A stretch of DNA of 64,000 bases, from NCBI GenBank assembly GCA_030141605.1, contig JAQGDQ010000075.1, positions 648,269-712,268 on the forward strand, read 5' to 3'. The stretch comes from Tubiluchus corallicola (taxonomy: Eukaryota; Priapulida; Priapulimorpha; Priapulimorphida; Tubiluchidae). The translations under genes and the position numbers were made by a program. How positions within the stretch are numbered: the first letter of the stretch is position 1; the number at the start of each line of letters is the position of its first letter. Below are positions 38,901 through 47,530 of the stretch, in pieces. The notes under the pieces are model-generated. The model had not been told where the DNA came from, searched no databases, and was given only the letters and a program-made list of their open reading frames with translations.

Positions 38901-41900
38901 GACAGGGCATACTTAACGTTGATGTTTATGGCAAGAACATGGCTACTTACGAATGCTTTAAGATGAACCGCAGAACCAATTACAAGCCAAAGTTGTAAGA
39001 CGTATAGTATGAGTACAGAGATGGCACAAGTAAACTTTCATAATACATTACAATATACGTTGTTTGTAAGGACGAAGAGAGTATAGGTCTAAGTTTCCTA
39101 ACTGATTTTTTTAAATCTCGGTTGTTCACATCAAATGAACGGAAGCAGACTGAATGCTCAAGCTTACTAAGATTTTGGTTTATCCTCATGAATTTTCAAT
39201 TCGTGTAAAAATTAATGAAGCGCAAACTAGAAAATCAGTCAAATTACTACTTGACTGACATGTATAACTCCATTTTATGAAACAAACCTTCGTCTGCTCA
39301 AATTCCCTGCCCGAATAATTCGATTTCTTCAACGATATTTTACCAAGTTGATTAATTTGCAGCGAAATTATCATTTAGAACTGATATGATGCAAATTATA
39401 AGCCTGCTTCCTTAATGACTTCTATTTCAAACACTAATAACAAAAATTGCATGTCTTCGTAATTCCAAACTTTAGAAAATCAAACTGTGTTTCAGTCACT
39501 AATAATGTCGCAGAGAACGTTAAAGTTTCTCAAACGAAGAGTATTAAATGATCCTGCTTCGACGGATTTTCCGCGATTTGCTTAATTAAACAATTGACTT
39601 GTTTGCAGGCGTACTATCGTTTGCAATTATAATTTTAATCTATTCAAATAAAAATCGATAAATCGGTCAAAATTGAGATTAAGTGTCGCAGTATAGTCAC
39701 TGTAAACAGATATCGTTCCTTACAACTAGCCTGTAAAGCAATGATTATTGTGCCATTAAAGGTTGAGTGTTTGTACGAGTGTTTAAAAAATCTTTTAAAG
39801 ATCCGTTCAATTTCTAACTTTGGAGATATTTAAAACTATAGTTGACGTATCCCACGTGAAAATTCGCGTGGTTACGGTAAATAGAAGTTGTGCTTGTCTA
39901 TTTTTACTTGACTTTTTTATTAAAAAGCAAAGAGCAAATAAGACACTTTCAGATTTTAATGTGCATGCAGAGTATTAAAATTGTATTATTATGAAATATC
40001 ATACCACAGCACGCGCATGATCAAATTTTCTTAACAAGAGCAAAGTTAATCATTTTTAATACCAAAACACTAGATTAACTATGTTGATTACATGATTATT
40101 GATTGTTGATAGTTGTTACCTATTGAAAACTTTTTTGTTCTCATTTTACGACTAATTTTACGATGAAAAACGATTCATAACAAGTTTCCAAAAAGTTCCC
40201 ATCTCCTTTAATCGATCCAGAAAAAGTTATATATGTATTTTTTTTCGTAAGTTTTATATATTATATGTATATATATATACATTATGTACATTATATACAT
40301 AATTTCAAAAAGCTCTTTATATTCTAGTGACGGCATAACTCGCAACCGTTGTGTCGTTCAATTTTCATTTTGTGAAAACAGGCCGGTAATTTTAGGTAAC
40401 TAAGGCCCAATATATATATATATGATACAGGCAGCTAATTATTGTTGTCTGTGACGTTAGCTTGACCCTTCAATAGTTTAGCGCCAATAAAATCTTATAA
40501 TAAAACGCATTATGACTATAATCGTAATACGTTTGCTTACATAAAATACTTTCAGAAGTTTATTTGATAAGAGATGCTGCTTAAAATTTTGTCAAAAAAA
40601 ATCAGTTGAATTCTGGATACCGTAATAATTTTGCAAACGATGACAGAAACACAAGGAAGCTAGCTCATAATTAACTCGGAACAAACTGTCAAGCAGAAAA
40701 TTGAGCAACATTACCTGTACGTTTGACGAAGAATGTAGAAAACCATACCACGAAGGTCCCCCTCTGAAGTGAGATCTGTGATGATCGTTACATTTCGCAT
40801 ATTTCACTTATAGATGCACGTATATAAACACTTAGTAACTGTGTCATAGACTTGTACAAAGGGGCAAATTACACAACGCCCCTACACATGTAGTTATTAA
40901 CATTGTAAGGGATTACGAAGCCGTAGAGATATCAAGGAAAAATAAAATGTAACAACAAACCCCTCAATCAGGGTATGCTATAACATAGCCTGGGACAAGC
41001 TGAAACAATGGTAGTTATATTCAGTTATCTGGCAAGATTTTTTAAGAGATTAATAATACGTTTTATTATAGAAACAAGCTAATACACAAATATAGCATGG
41101 CGCGCGTCCCCGGAATAGTGAAATTTTATTTATATTGTACTGATCAAACTTTTAACAACAAAATTATTGAACATAACATCTAGCAATAAATTTAACTCTG
41201 ATAAACAAATGTTATTTAAAATTTAATGGTGATTGCCGGTGAGTGATGGATTAGTAACTGGAATCGCCGGAGTCGAAATTCTGGCATGTAATTAGCGAAA
41301 TGGCTCTGTTGAACAACAGCGTTACAACTAACCCCAAGAGGAGTTTTCTACTGATAAACCATAATTTAAAAAATACTTCAGGATTTAAAAAATTTGTTTT
41401 CGCAAAGCGTAGTTGATGGACAATACTTTCTTATTTGCTACTTAACAACATTTGAAACAGCGTACTTTAATTAACAGATCAAATATTGCAAAAAAGCAAA
41501 AATTTACTTTCAACTGTTAAAACCGTCTCGAGCTCAGAACTCTACTCAGTACACTAAACACATCATCACTGACACGCATATAATAGAACGGTTGCCCAAA
41601 TGTCATTGTTACCCATGAACCCTCAGCCAATGATAACGGAGATATAAAGGCTGTTTCAGCTTCCACGTGTTACATTCACCCCGGCCTCACCTATGGTAGA
41701 ATGAAATCGACGCTTGTTACAGTGTAAAATGTTGCTGCAGTGCTCAAAAGTTTAAATTATAATTGATGTTATCTAAACAAAATAACAATTGTTTAACATT
41801 AATAACAATAGCAATAAAAAATAACAACACCCGCTTAAGTAAAACTTGTACACCGTTGTGCAATAAAAAAAATTTTTATCCTAAGTTTCTTACCTCCTCG

Positions 41901-41974
41901 TCTGGTTCCGCTAAAGCCGCACTGATAAACAAAACAAACGCGAAAAAGCTGGTGAAAAACATAACGTTTTGCAT
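18942..41974 (-). CDS. AstC: Allatostatin-C (PISCF)-type neuropeptide precursor, three coding exons
   Basis: CDS exons 41974..41894, 20664..20542 and 18977..18942 encode a 79-residue secreted neuropeptide precursor. All junctions are phase 0. Donors are GAG|GTAAGA and CAG|GTAAAA; acceptors are TTTTTATGTAG and TTTCTTTTGCAG. Exon 1 (27 aa) is a signal peptide with core [17 protein letters not shown], then EPDEE. Exon 2 (41 aa) is acidic propeptide ([14 protein letters not shown]...) ending [10 protein letters not shown]. Exon 3 adds [11 protein letters not shown]-stop. Predicted cleavage after KR gives [14 protein letters not shown] with a Cys6-Cys13 disulfide. Gly before RRK predicts C-terminal amidation. 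C-x6-C plus PISCF is the allatostatin-C signature; the single peptide at the precursor end is also typical. The family acts through somatostatin-like GPCRs. Intron 1 is 21.2 kb and TE-rich; intron 2 (1.56 kb) splits the Cys ring. Allatostatin-CC paralogues are the main alternative name. Confidence 0.85.
19080..19146. repeat. (CATC)n microsatellite
   Basis: About 67 bp of CATC repeats inside AstC intron 2, flanked by degenerate ATTC and GTCA tetranucleotides out to about 19050 and 19240. The long plus ORF at 19171-19530 is a low-complexity by-product. Confidence 0.97.
19728..20045 (+). mobile_element. Dispersed repeat family R, copy A (two monomers)
   Basis: Contains ATGACGATCCATCGCGAATT and, about 130 bp on, ATGACGACCCATTGTAAAT, followed by CGCCCCAGCAACAATGACAA, a CAA run, TTTCAGATGAGGAGCGGTTT and GAGTCGAGCCTC. 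The same order occurs at 26955-27330 and 30655-30975, so this is an interspersed repeat with a CAA-rich 3' part. The family is not recognised. Confidence 0.65.
20041..20541. other. AstC intron 2, 5' part, nothing further seen
   Basis: Unique-looking AT-rich intronic sequence between repeat copy A and the donor of exon 2. No other feature can be supported. Confidence 0.5.
21115..21480 (+). mobile_element. 5S-rRNA-derived SINE copy (S3), longest body
   Basis: The head around 21150-21200 (ACAAAGTTAAATAACACATA, then CTTGGTCTGTACGTAGGTGGGTGATAG split across the region) resembles the 5S internal promoter. The body contains ACCAGTCCCGCCACAGTCAT and GGGCTTGCAGAGTGATGA, shared with the headless copy at about 34215-34305. 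It lies in AstC intron 1. Confidence 0.5.
21481..23559. other. AstC intron 1 sequence, no gene seen
   Basis: Short ORFs at 21817-22050 (minus, hydrophobic) and 22351-22551 (plus) lack splice or homology support. Nothing else recognised. Confidence 0.45.
23560..23784 (+). pseudogene. Possible LINE C-terminal fragment
   Basis: A plus-strand ORF contains [18 protein letters not shown] followed by NVEHLRY. It resembles the post-RT zinc-knuckle region of jockey/I-type LINEs (RLGLxxxPxCxCGxxEQTVEHxLxxC), with one Cys replaced and the rest lost. Short and diverged; this is a motif-level resemblance only. Confidence 0.35.
23914..23960. repeat. (TA)n low-complexity tract
   Basis: A TA dinucleotide run followed by ATTAT units in AstC intron 1. 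Confidence 0.95.
24825..25560. other. GC-richer unclassified block, probable decayed mobile element
   Basis: Base composition is visibly closer to 48 percent GC than the AT-rich surroundings. Two consecutive short plus ORFs (25017-25223, 25242-25433) look like a broken coding region, but I recognise neither. The block lies inside AstC intron 1 and may be transposon-derived. Confidence 0.35.
26063..26146. repeat. 14-bp minisatellite, six units
   Basis: Units of GTGCAACAATACAT repeat six times. The third unit is variant (GTGCAATAGTGCAT) and the last is degenerate. Confidence 0.93.
26199..26480. other. GC-richer block with overlapping short ORFs
   Basis: The minus ORF at 26199-26393 (ending [18 protein letters not shown]) and a plus ORF overlap here. 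Neither is recognised. Composition differs from the flanks as in the block at 24825-25560, so both may be parts of one decayed element. Confidence 0.25.
26955..27330 (+). mobile_element. Dispersed repeat family R, copy B
   Basis: Shares GAGCTCAAGATTGTGGATTA, GACATCAATGCCG, GAATTTAAGATGGCAAATC and the 3' part CATCCCCAACAATAAGCACA with copy C at 30655-30975. Like copy A it seems to hold two monomers. Confidence 0.6.
27485..27640 (+). mobile_element. 5S-rRNA-derived SINE copy (S4), best-preserved head
   Basis: GACAGAAGTTAAGCAACGCC followed by CGACCTGGTTAATGTTGGAT (27526-27565) is a close match to the 5S rRNA A-box/IE region. The position inside an intron and the related copies nearby indicate a retroposed SINE rather than a 5S gene. 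Confidence 0.7.
27950..28215 (+). mobile_element. 5S-rRNA-derived SINE copy (S5)
   Basis: GAGCCGAGTGGTTAGTGTAT leads into TCGAAATCAAGCAATGGCGA and GTGAACGGATGGGTGGTCAG. The order of boxes is that of 5S rRNA. The body continues with TCTGGTCTTACCACATTAAG, similar to the S3 and S6 bodies. Confidence 0.6.
28793..28985. repeat. TTTCGCCAGTCTATC minisatellite
   Basis: About a dozen degenerate 15-16 bp units of TTTCGCCAGTCTATCT. They are open in one plus frame (FASLSFR-type peptide) because the unit contains few stops; not considered coding. Confidence 0.85.
29337..30423. mobile_element. Long-arm foldback element (inverted repeats of about 290 bp)
   Basis: The left arm (29337-29628) and right arm (30130-30423) are reverse complements along their whole length with moderate divergence. 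Shared blocks include TTGAGYTTCGTTTTKCCAC, ATAAGTAAGATG, TTCAGAATCTG, AATTTGGCGTGCTT-type and AAAAATCGTCAAAATA. The 500-bp centre has no recognisable ORF. It is a non-autonomous foldback or TIR element in AstC intron 1; the flanks may extend the arms a little on both sides. Confidence 0.8.
30655..30975 (+). mobile_element. Dispersed repeat family R, copy C
   Basis: Carries CTCAAGATCGTGGATTAG, TTCATGACGATCCATTGCAA, GGTCATCCCCAATAACAATA, then CAACATCCAGAAGAGTAGCG and GATTTGGGCCGAGTCTCTCG. This is the most complete single monomer plus 3' end of the family. Confidence 0.65.
31560..32300 (+). pseudogene. LINE ORF2 3'-end remnant (jockey/CR1-like)
   Basis: Across several frames the plus strand gives [13 protein letters not shown] (31640-31672), [14 protein letters not shown] followed by [19 protein letters not shown] (31855-31960), and HTRLRVGMSTNIF (about 32060-32100). 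These match, in order, the [28 protein letters not shown] and HTRLRLGxSxLNxHLF blocks that end many non-LTR retrotransposon proteins. Many frameshifts and stops are present. It is inserted in AstC intron 1 opposite to the host gene. Confidence 0.8.
32524..32766. mobile_element. MITE with 21-bp perfect terminal inverted repeats
   Basis: GAAATTTCACACTGAGACCA plus C at 32524-32544 is exactly inverted at 32746-32766. Internal sequence adjoining each arm is also inverted, less perfectly (GTAATTTGACAAAGTTAACT against its counterpart), giving arms of about 80 bp. There is no ORF inside. The superfamily and target-site duplication are not resolved. Confidence 0.75.
32906..33085. repeat. (ATC)n tract and degenerate GACT tetranucleotides
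   Basis: ATC/CCA triplets at 32906-32947, followed by degenerate TGACTGAC-type words to about 33085. Confidence 0.85.
33420..33770. repeat. TTACGTAAC / GTTACATAA word cluster
   Basis: At least ten occurrences of (A/G)TAACAA, ATTACGTAAC or their complements, e.g. CATTACGTAACAATCATTAT. It looks like a degenerate repeat with both orientations. Confidence 0.55.
34145..34330 (+). mobile_element. SINE body without clear head (S6)
   Basis: GTCCCAGTCTCACCACAATC, GATTTGAGTAGAACCTGC and CGCTTGCAGATTCCGAG align with the body of the SINE copy at 21115-21480. The 5S-like head is not clear. Confidence 0.45.
34480..41893. other. 5' half of AstC intron 1, nothing coding found
   Basis: AT-rich sequence with GATGGT-type low complexity at about 34530-34670, a short GTTGGGTTAGG run at about 37553-37583, TA-rich runs near 40255-40300 and 40420-40433, and degenerate GTAC words near 35640-35670. 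A donor/acceptor-bounded 49-nt stretch at 40715-40763 (minus) would break the frame if included. No other gene signal. Confidence 0.5.
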
Positions 41975-42094
41975 AGTGACTGTAATTCTTTCTTTACAAT
42001 GCTTCCAGTAAAAATTTAAAACAATGAAAAATTCTTAAAGTCCTTTTCTCCTGTGTCTTCTAGTATGCTTCTCCTGTCCTCTTCTTATCACCCA

Positions 42095-42172
42095 CTCAAC
42101 TGGATTGTCTACTCTCCTTATGATTTATATCTTTCGTTAGCCGCGGCCACGTGACGATTATTAATGACGTCA
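42095..42172 (-). promoter_or_regulatory. AstC core promoter with TATA, initiator, E-box and full CRE
   Basis: On the minus strand, TATAAA lies at 42129-42124. The sequence CCAGTTG, with its A at 42101, fits the arthropod-type initiator (TCAGTT, one mismatch) 28 bp downstream. Upstream are CACGTG (42148-42153) and a perfect palindromic cAMP-response element TGACGTCA (42165-42172), about 65-71 bp from the predicted start. The predicted 5' UTR is about 126 nt to the ATG at 41974, in a locally CpG-rich stretch. Confidence 0.65.
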
Positions 42173-42179
42173 TCACGCG

Positions 42180-43168
42180 GCTTCAGCGAAATCGCGATGA
42201 TGCTGCTACGCACTAATGATAGATCAGTTTATCGAGAAGTGGATGAACACATAAGATATAAACCCAAAGGAGAATCGCAATAAATGAATGTTTTTATTAT
42301 TATATCACGTGTTCCTATTTGATTAGTGTATGCCTAGTTATTTGTCCAGCTATTTTCCCTTGTTCGTATGACCTCGATTTCTAGGCTTACTGACGTATCC
42401 CATTAAATATCTTACTTGTAAAATATAATGTAGCTCCATCATAGTCACCACGGATAACTCGTTAACGTATTTTCCATACTAGTGCCATACCTAAGACAGC
42501 AGTTCAGTTTACATTACCATGCATAAATAAACGTTTTCGTTGCCGTTTATTTGGCCATTCTCAATACTTGTAATCTTAAAATTAAAATGTTTTATAGAAA
42601 TCCTTTAATGCATGCACAACTGTTGTTATAAAAGGCCCAATGTGCTACATCCAGCTAGGTCAGTGCTTTCAGAATCAGACGCAAACTGAACGTGGTACGC
42701 TCCCGGACCTTTGTTAGGCTCCAGCATAAATGCAACACAATGTTGTGACCTTTGGTATTTCTTTCGTTTATGTTGTTTATTGTTAAACTTTTCCTAATTT
42801 TGAGCCGCTTTTTTATTTTGACGAGTAATTTCTTCCAATTTTTATAACTGATTTTATGTTTCGAACAAACTTTACACTTGATTTTACCCTGCATTTCATG
42901 ATTTTGATCAGTTTTCCCCTAATTTTATACTGTATTTTAATTGTTAATCATAATTATAGATTATAGCTAGATTATAGAATATTATAGTTAGGTCATTCTT
43001 AGATTATAGATTTGAACCTATTTTAATCGCCCCAGTATGTTTTATGATTTCGTCTAATAGTTTTTAGCTGTGCACTATGTATAATCATACATCGCTTATC
43101 ACTTTTTGTATTTGCGGACTATTGTGGACATAATAGTCTGTAACTATTTTCAATGCAACTAAGAAAAA
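42180..43168. other. No gene recognised; possible retroelement 3' end next to the satellite
   Basis: AT-rich sequence. The part from about 42650 to 43168 runs into TCTTA repeats with the look of a LINE 3' UTR ending in a simple-repeat tail (AAGAAAAATCTTATCTTATC), but no RT motif could be read. Confidence 0.3.
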
Positions 43169-43220
43169 TCTTATCTTATCTTATCTTTTCTTGTCTTGTC
43201 TTGTCTTGTCATGTCTTGTT

Positions 43221-43251
<31 letters not shown>

Positions 43252-43601
43252 TGTCCTGTCCTGTCCTGTCCTGTCCTGTCCTGTCCTGTCCTGTCCTGTC
43301 CTGTCCTGTCCTGTCCTGTCCTGTCCTGTCCTGTCCTGTCCTGTCCTGTCCTGTCCTGTCCTGTCCTGTCCTGTCCTGTCCTGTCCTGTCTTGTCTTGTC
43401 TTGTCTTGTCTTGTCTTGTCTTGTCTTGTCTTGTCTTGTCTGGTCCTGGTCTGGTCTGGTCTGGTCTGGTCTGGCCTGGCCTGGCCTGCCTTGGCCTGCT
43501 CTCGTCTCGATTTGCCTTGTCTTGTCCTGTCTTGCCTCGCCTCGTCTTGCCCTAGCCTTGCAGCCCTTGCCTTGCCTTGTCTTATGTTATCTTATCTTAT
43601 T
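43169..43601 (+). repeat. TCYTG pentanucleotide satellite with ordered variant zones
   Basis: A pentamer array with successive zones: TCTTA, TCTTG, a long uniform TCCTG block (about 43250-43389), TCTTG again, TCTGG (GGTCT), CCTGG, mixed TGCCT/CGCCT, then back to TCTTA. The 139-178 aa VLSCPVLSC ORFs in several plus frames come from the 5-bp periodicity and are not genes. Confidence 0.98.
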
Positions 43602-44779
43602 AGACGTTAAGAGTCACGAGTTATGTTTGCAAGGGTTCTCCCGGTCGCACAGAAATGGTAAACGGTATTCTAGGTGTTTCAACCTCTGAGCCGGTTGAAC
43701 AACATGCTAAATGCGCATTCGTCGATTAGTCAAGTTACATCCAGAAATAGTTTGGGAGACGAAAGATGTCGGAGGCTTTTCGATTGCTAGTCTGTGGAGC
43801 ACAGTTTTCGCTCCTCGTGCCTACTAATGTGTGGAACAGCGTCCAGCCCGCATTGTTACGATTATCTTCTTCAAAAATAATAAGTTATTAAAACTGTCGT
43901 AATTACAGTTCAGAAATACGTTCAAAAAGGTCAGTACTATTAAAGTTTTCCCAGCTGTAAACGGCAGCACAATTAAGTTAATAAATGTGAATTAAAAGCA
44001 CGAGCTAATTACATTTTTAATAGTGTCTCACGCGTGTTGATGAGACCCTTGCAACCAGCTCACGCATCTTCTGTCTGCAATGACACTAATTATTCTGCGC
44101 AAAGGCAAATATTATCTTTGTACATGTTTCCGTTGCAAAATCATTTTTTCTTATTAGTAACGTTTTAATTTTGTTAATAAAAAACAGAATTTCTACCTGT
44201 GTCGAGCACACAGATGGCCAAGACCGAGGATAAAATACAAGTAATACATATGGCTTTTATGTCTTGCTTTGAACTGAAGTCGAACTCAAAGAGGCTGAGC
44301 ACTCGAGATCGGCAGTAGATCGCGGTCCGACATTACAAGATTGTGACGTGTTTGCCATTAGCATCCAAAATAAAAGATCTGGAATTAATCGTGTTAGAAT
44401 CGTGTATTGTATAATGCAATTATTAATCGTGTATTGTATAATGCAAAAAGAGACTGTGCATTGTTCGTAAAAGCTATAAATTTAATGAAAAAGTTATAGG
44501 GCCTACTTTATGGTAAATTTAGAAGTTTATGTAATTACTTTTCAGGGAGAGTATTAAGGCTCATTCTGCCTGAAAAATCTGTTCTAAGACAAGAATAGAC
44601 ATTAATTGTTAAATCTTGGAATTCAAAGAATTCGTTCCGACAGAGAATTTGCCAACTTTCGTTTACTTTTGCCTACTCAATAAGTTTTTATAAAGCAATT
44701 TTATGCCATTACTAAATTTACAAGTGTAGAGTAATTTCTAATGAGAACTGTATTATAGAAATCTAATAGCTACTAATAT

Positions 44780-44945
44780 AGTTAGTTGATTTGTTGGCTG
44801 GTTGGTTGGTTGATTGGTTGACTAGTTAGATGGACGAATGGATGGATGGCCAGTTGATCAGTAGGTTGGCTTGTTGATTAATTAGTTGGATAGTTGGATA
44901 GTTAGCTAGCTAGCTAGATGGATAGTAAGCTAGCTTACCAATTCC
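44780..44945. repeat. Degenerate GTTG/GATG/GCTA tetranucleotide repeat
   Basis: Runs of TTGGTTGG, GGATGGATGG, AGTTGGATAG and TAGCTAGCTAGC in a row. Simple-repeat decay. Confidence 0.9.
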
Positions 44946-47231
44946 AATTATGTCGATCCATTCCAGACGGCAATTTCGGGTCCCACTTATGTGCCCCAGT
45001 GTAACGGATCCAGGGTCCAGCGCAGACCCGTCTCAAGATGTATAGAGCGGCATACAAGTTATGAAATACTACAGCAGACGAGGAAAGTTAAAGAGCCGGA
45101 ATACGAGTGTAAAATAAACTTTATTGCATAACTAGTAGCTCCAAAAGAATGACACGTGAACAGATTTTTGTATTTTAATTAGCAAGCCTACAGCACTCAC
45201 CTTTACAAACAGAAAGGCCGGGTTGGAATCGTCAAATTACGGTGTGCATTCTGCTTTATACAGGTGCATTTGCATTACTGGGCTTCTCAGCCATACCCGG
45301 CCGTTACCAACATTAGGGGTTGATCAAAATCTGCCTTCGTAACAATATGATAGCAAGGTCACCCAATTCTTCGCGTTTCGGGCTAGGTTATTTAAAGGGA
45401 AATAAATAATTAAATAATTAAAGCAAGGGGAAAAGGAATTTTAAAGAATGTCCCAAAAATATTCCTTGCGAAGTTATAAACGCTTACCTGCTTGAAAGAT
45501 TTATGTACCTGGAAAAGAAAATTCTTAGTAATTTAAAATGTTCGCGCCAACTCTAAAACGTCAGTGTTTCACTATCCCAGTGTGCACCAAAAGGCGTCAC
45601 TTACTTACAAAAAAACGTGTTATTAATCTTACGGACAAGATAAAAAAGCAATTGATGCCTTTGCTTAGTCAGCGAAGTGTGCGCTTTATGGATGCTCTGA
45701 TTTTTTTTTTAATTTAAATTTGCTTAAAATTCTTGTTAAACACCTTATTAAAATTTCTGCACCTGACTATCAGCGCGGGGAGTTTAAATTTACAAGTTTA
45801 TATCTTTACGTAAGTAAAAGGTTTTCTTGTCTTTTATAAAAAACCTTTTATTTTCGCGTGCGTTTAGTAAGTCGTAATCGTTAAATTTTAGTTGGTTCTG
45901 TTACTAACACTTCCACTAATAATTAACAATACGTGTCCTTTCCGGTGCTTATTCAATAAAATTACATACTTGTTAAGTAAAAGAGCATAATTATTACAAC
46001 ATCCGTTATCTGAACAAAAAGAAAAAAGATTAAAAAACTGTTGCCTGATAAAATAATTTGCGCAACTTTAAGAACCTTTAAGAACGCAACTGTAACAGAA
46101 ACATTTAATTCAGCAATGCCTGAACACACCACTGTGAGCTCTTTTTACACAGATACTGGCCATTTGCTAGTCTTTCATTTCAGAGAAACGCTCCAGGGAC
46201 AACATTTCTTAACGCTACACATCTTCACTGTCTTTGATCAAGCATCCTTTTCAAAATACTTTATGACATTTATAAAGCACTGGCTCCGGGATATTTAAAC
46301 GCAATTAACTGTCTAGCGTTAAGACCGCTATAGTCTCAAGTTGTTAATTTAGTTTATTGGCATAGAAAAGAAGTTCTATTATTCTGAGAGAACGAATGAA
46401 ACATTTGGGATTTGGGTCTATAGGTGTAAGCTAGTATTAAGTTAATTCTGCTAATATACTTGCAAGAACTGAAGTTCGGCAGCTGCACCGTACTTGAAGA
46501 ATCATACATCAAACAAAATTTATCGACATAATATCTGATTGATCATTGACGGTTTACATAAGCCGAAAAAAGGTAAAGAAATAAATCACATTTTGGACTA
46601 TTTTAGTCAGTTTTCTTTGCAAAATGTAAGCTTCCCAGCTTGAAAGGATAAAAACGGCCCGAATTGGCAATAGTAAGTTAGCCCGTTTTATGATTGGTGT
46701 TATAGCCCCATACAGACTTTCAAAAATTTCCCCAAACACCATGTCTTTGGCGTCACGTTTTTGGAGTTTCACTGTTCCTTGGAGAGATGGCAATCAGGGC
46801 GGCAGGTCGTGAATAAAACATCTCTATGGAGCAAAATGGGGATTGTGTGCTCCAAACTCTATTTTTGGGATTTCTCGCTCAAAAAATTAAGTCATCGAAT
46901 ATTCATTGCCATGTATTTTTTGCTTAATACTACTAAGTGTCAGCATCAGTGTATGTCCGCCGACGTGCTTGCGTTTCCCGGAAATTTATGCAGCTATTGG
47001 GTTATGAGTCCAACATTTCAAACAATATATCAAACATTTTTGGGTAAGGTTGAGCAAGGTAACGGTAGTAAAGACCACAGAAAAATAAGACAAAAGTAAA
47101 AAGCAATGGTAAAATATAATATGCAACTATAAATCAAGTTAACACAGCAGTACAAGGTGGTACATACTAAAACAGTGACTAATTGTACGGAACAATTTAT
47201 TACATCAAAGTTTTGCTGAAACAAGAAAAAT
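44946..47231. other. No gene recognised
   Basis: Contains short unsupported ORFs (46041-46298 plus, 46554-46793 minus, 46761-47099 plus). A poly-T run lies near 45703. No splice-bounded exon was found. Confidence 0.45.
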
Positions 47232-47530
47232 CTGTCATGTCATCTGTGTGTGAAAGACTCACGCATCTCGCAAAGCCTGCAATCTTGATCGGTATGATTG
47301 GAGCAACAACTCAAAAATTCTGGGATTGATTTCTTAGATCAAACTGAAATTTTCTGAATAGCCTAGAAATTCTCCAGACCTCAACCTCGTAGAACTCATG
47401 GGCGCTTTCCTGAAAAGTGATCAATATATTGATTAGCATTCAAAAGAGAAACTTGTGAGACATCTGCAAGATGTGTCGGAAGATCTTGAGTTCGACACTG
47501 ATCTGTCTGAACAGCTGCATTAAAACACCC
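47232..47530 (+). pseudogene. Tc1/mariner transposase C-terminal remnant
   Basis: The plus strand encodes NSPDLNLVELMGAFLK (about 47368-47418), then KEKLVRHLQDVSEDLE. This matches the SPDLNPIENLWGxLK block of the DDE catalytic domain and the following helix of Tc1/mariner transposases. Stops and a frame change upstream show decay. Terminal inverted repeats were not identified. Confidence 0.65.

Noticed and set aside
40715-40763. 49-nt stretch on the minus strand with good acceptor (CTCACTTCAG) and donor (ACAG|GTAATG) inside AstC intron 1
   Set aside because: Its length is not a multiple of 3, so inclusion between the phase-0 exons would shift the frame and destroy the neuropeptide. It could only be an alternative non-coding exon.
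43153-43689. Plus-strand ORFs of 119-178 codons made of VLSCPVLSC
   Set aside because: They arise in all three frames from a 5-bp satellite without stop codons; there are no start or splice signals and no domain.
46554-47099. Overlapping minus and plus ORFs of 79 and 112 codons
   Set aside because: No recognised motif, no splice signals in phase, and they overlap head-on; left unannotated.
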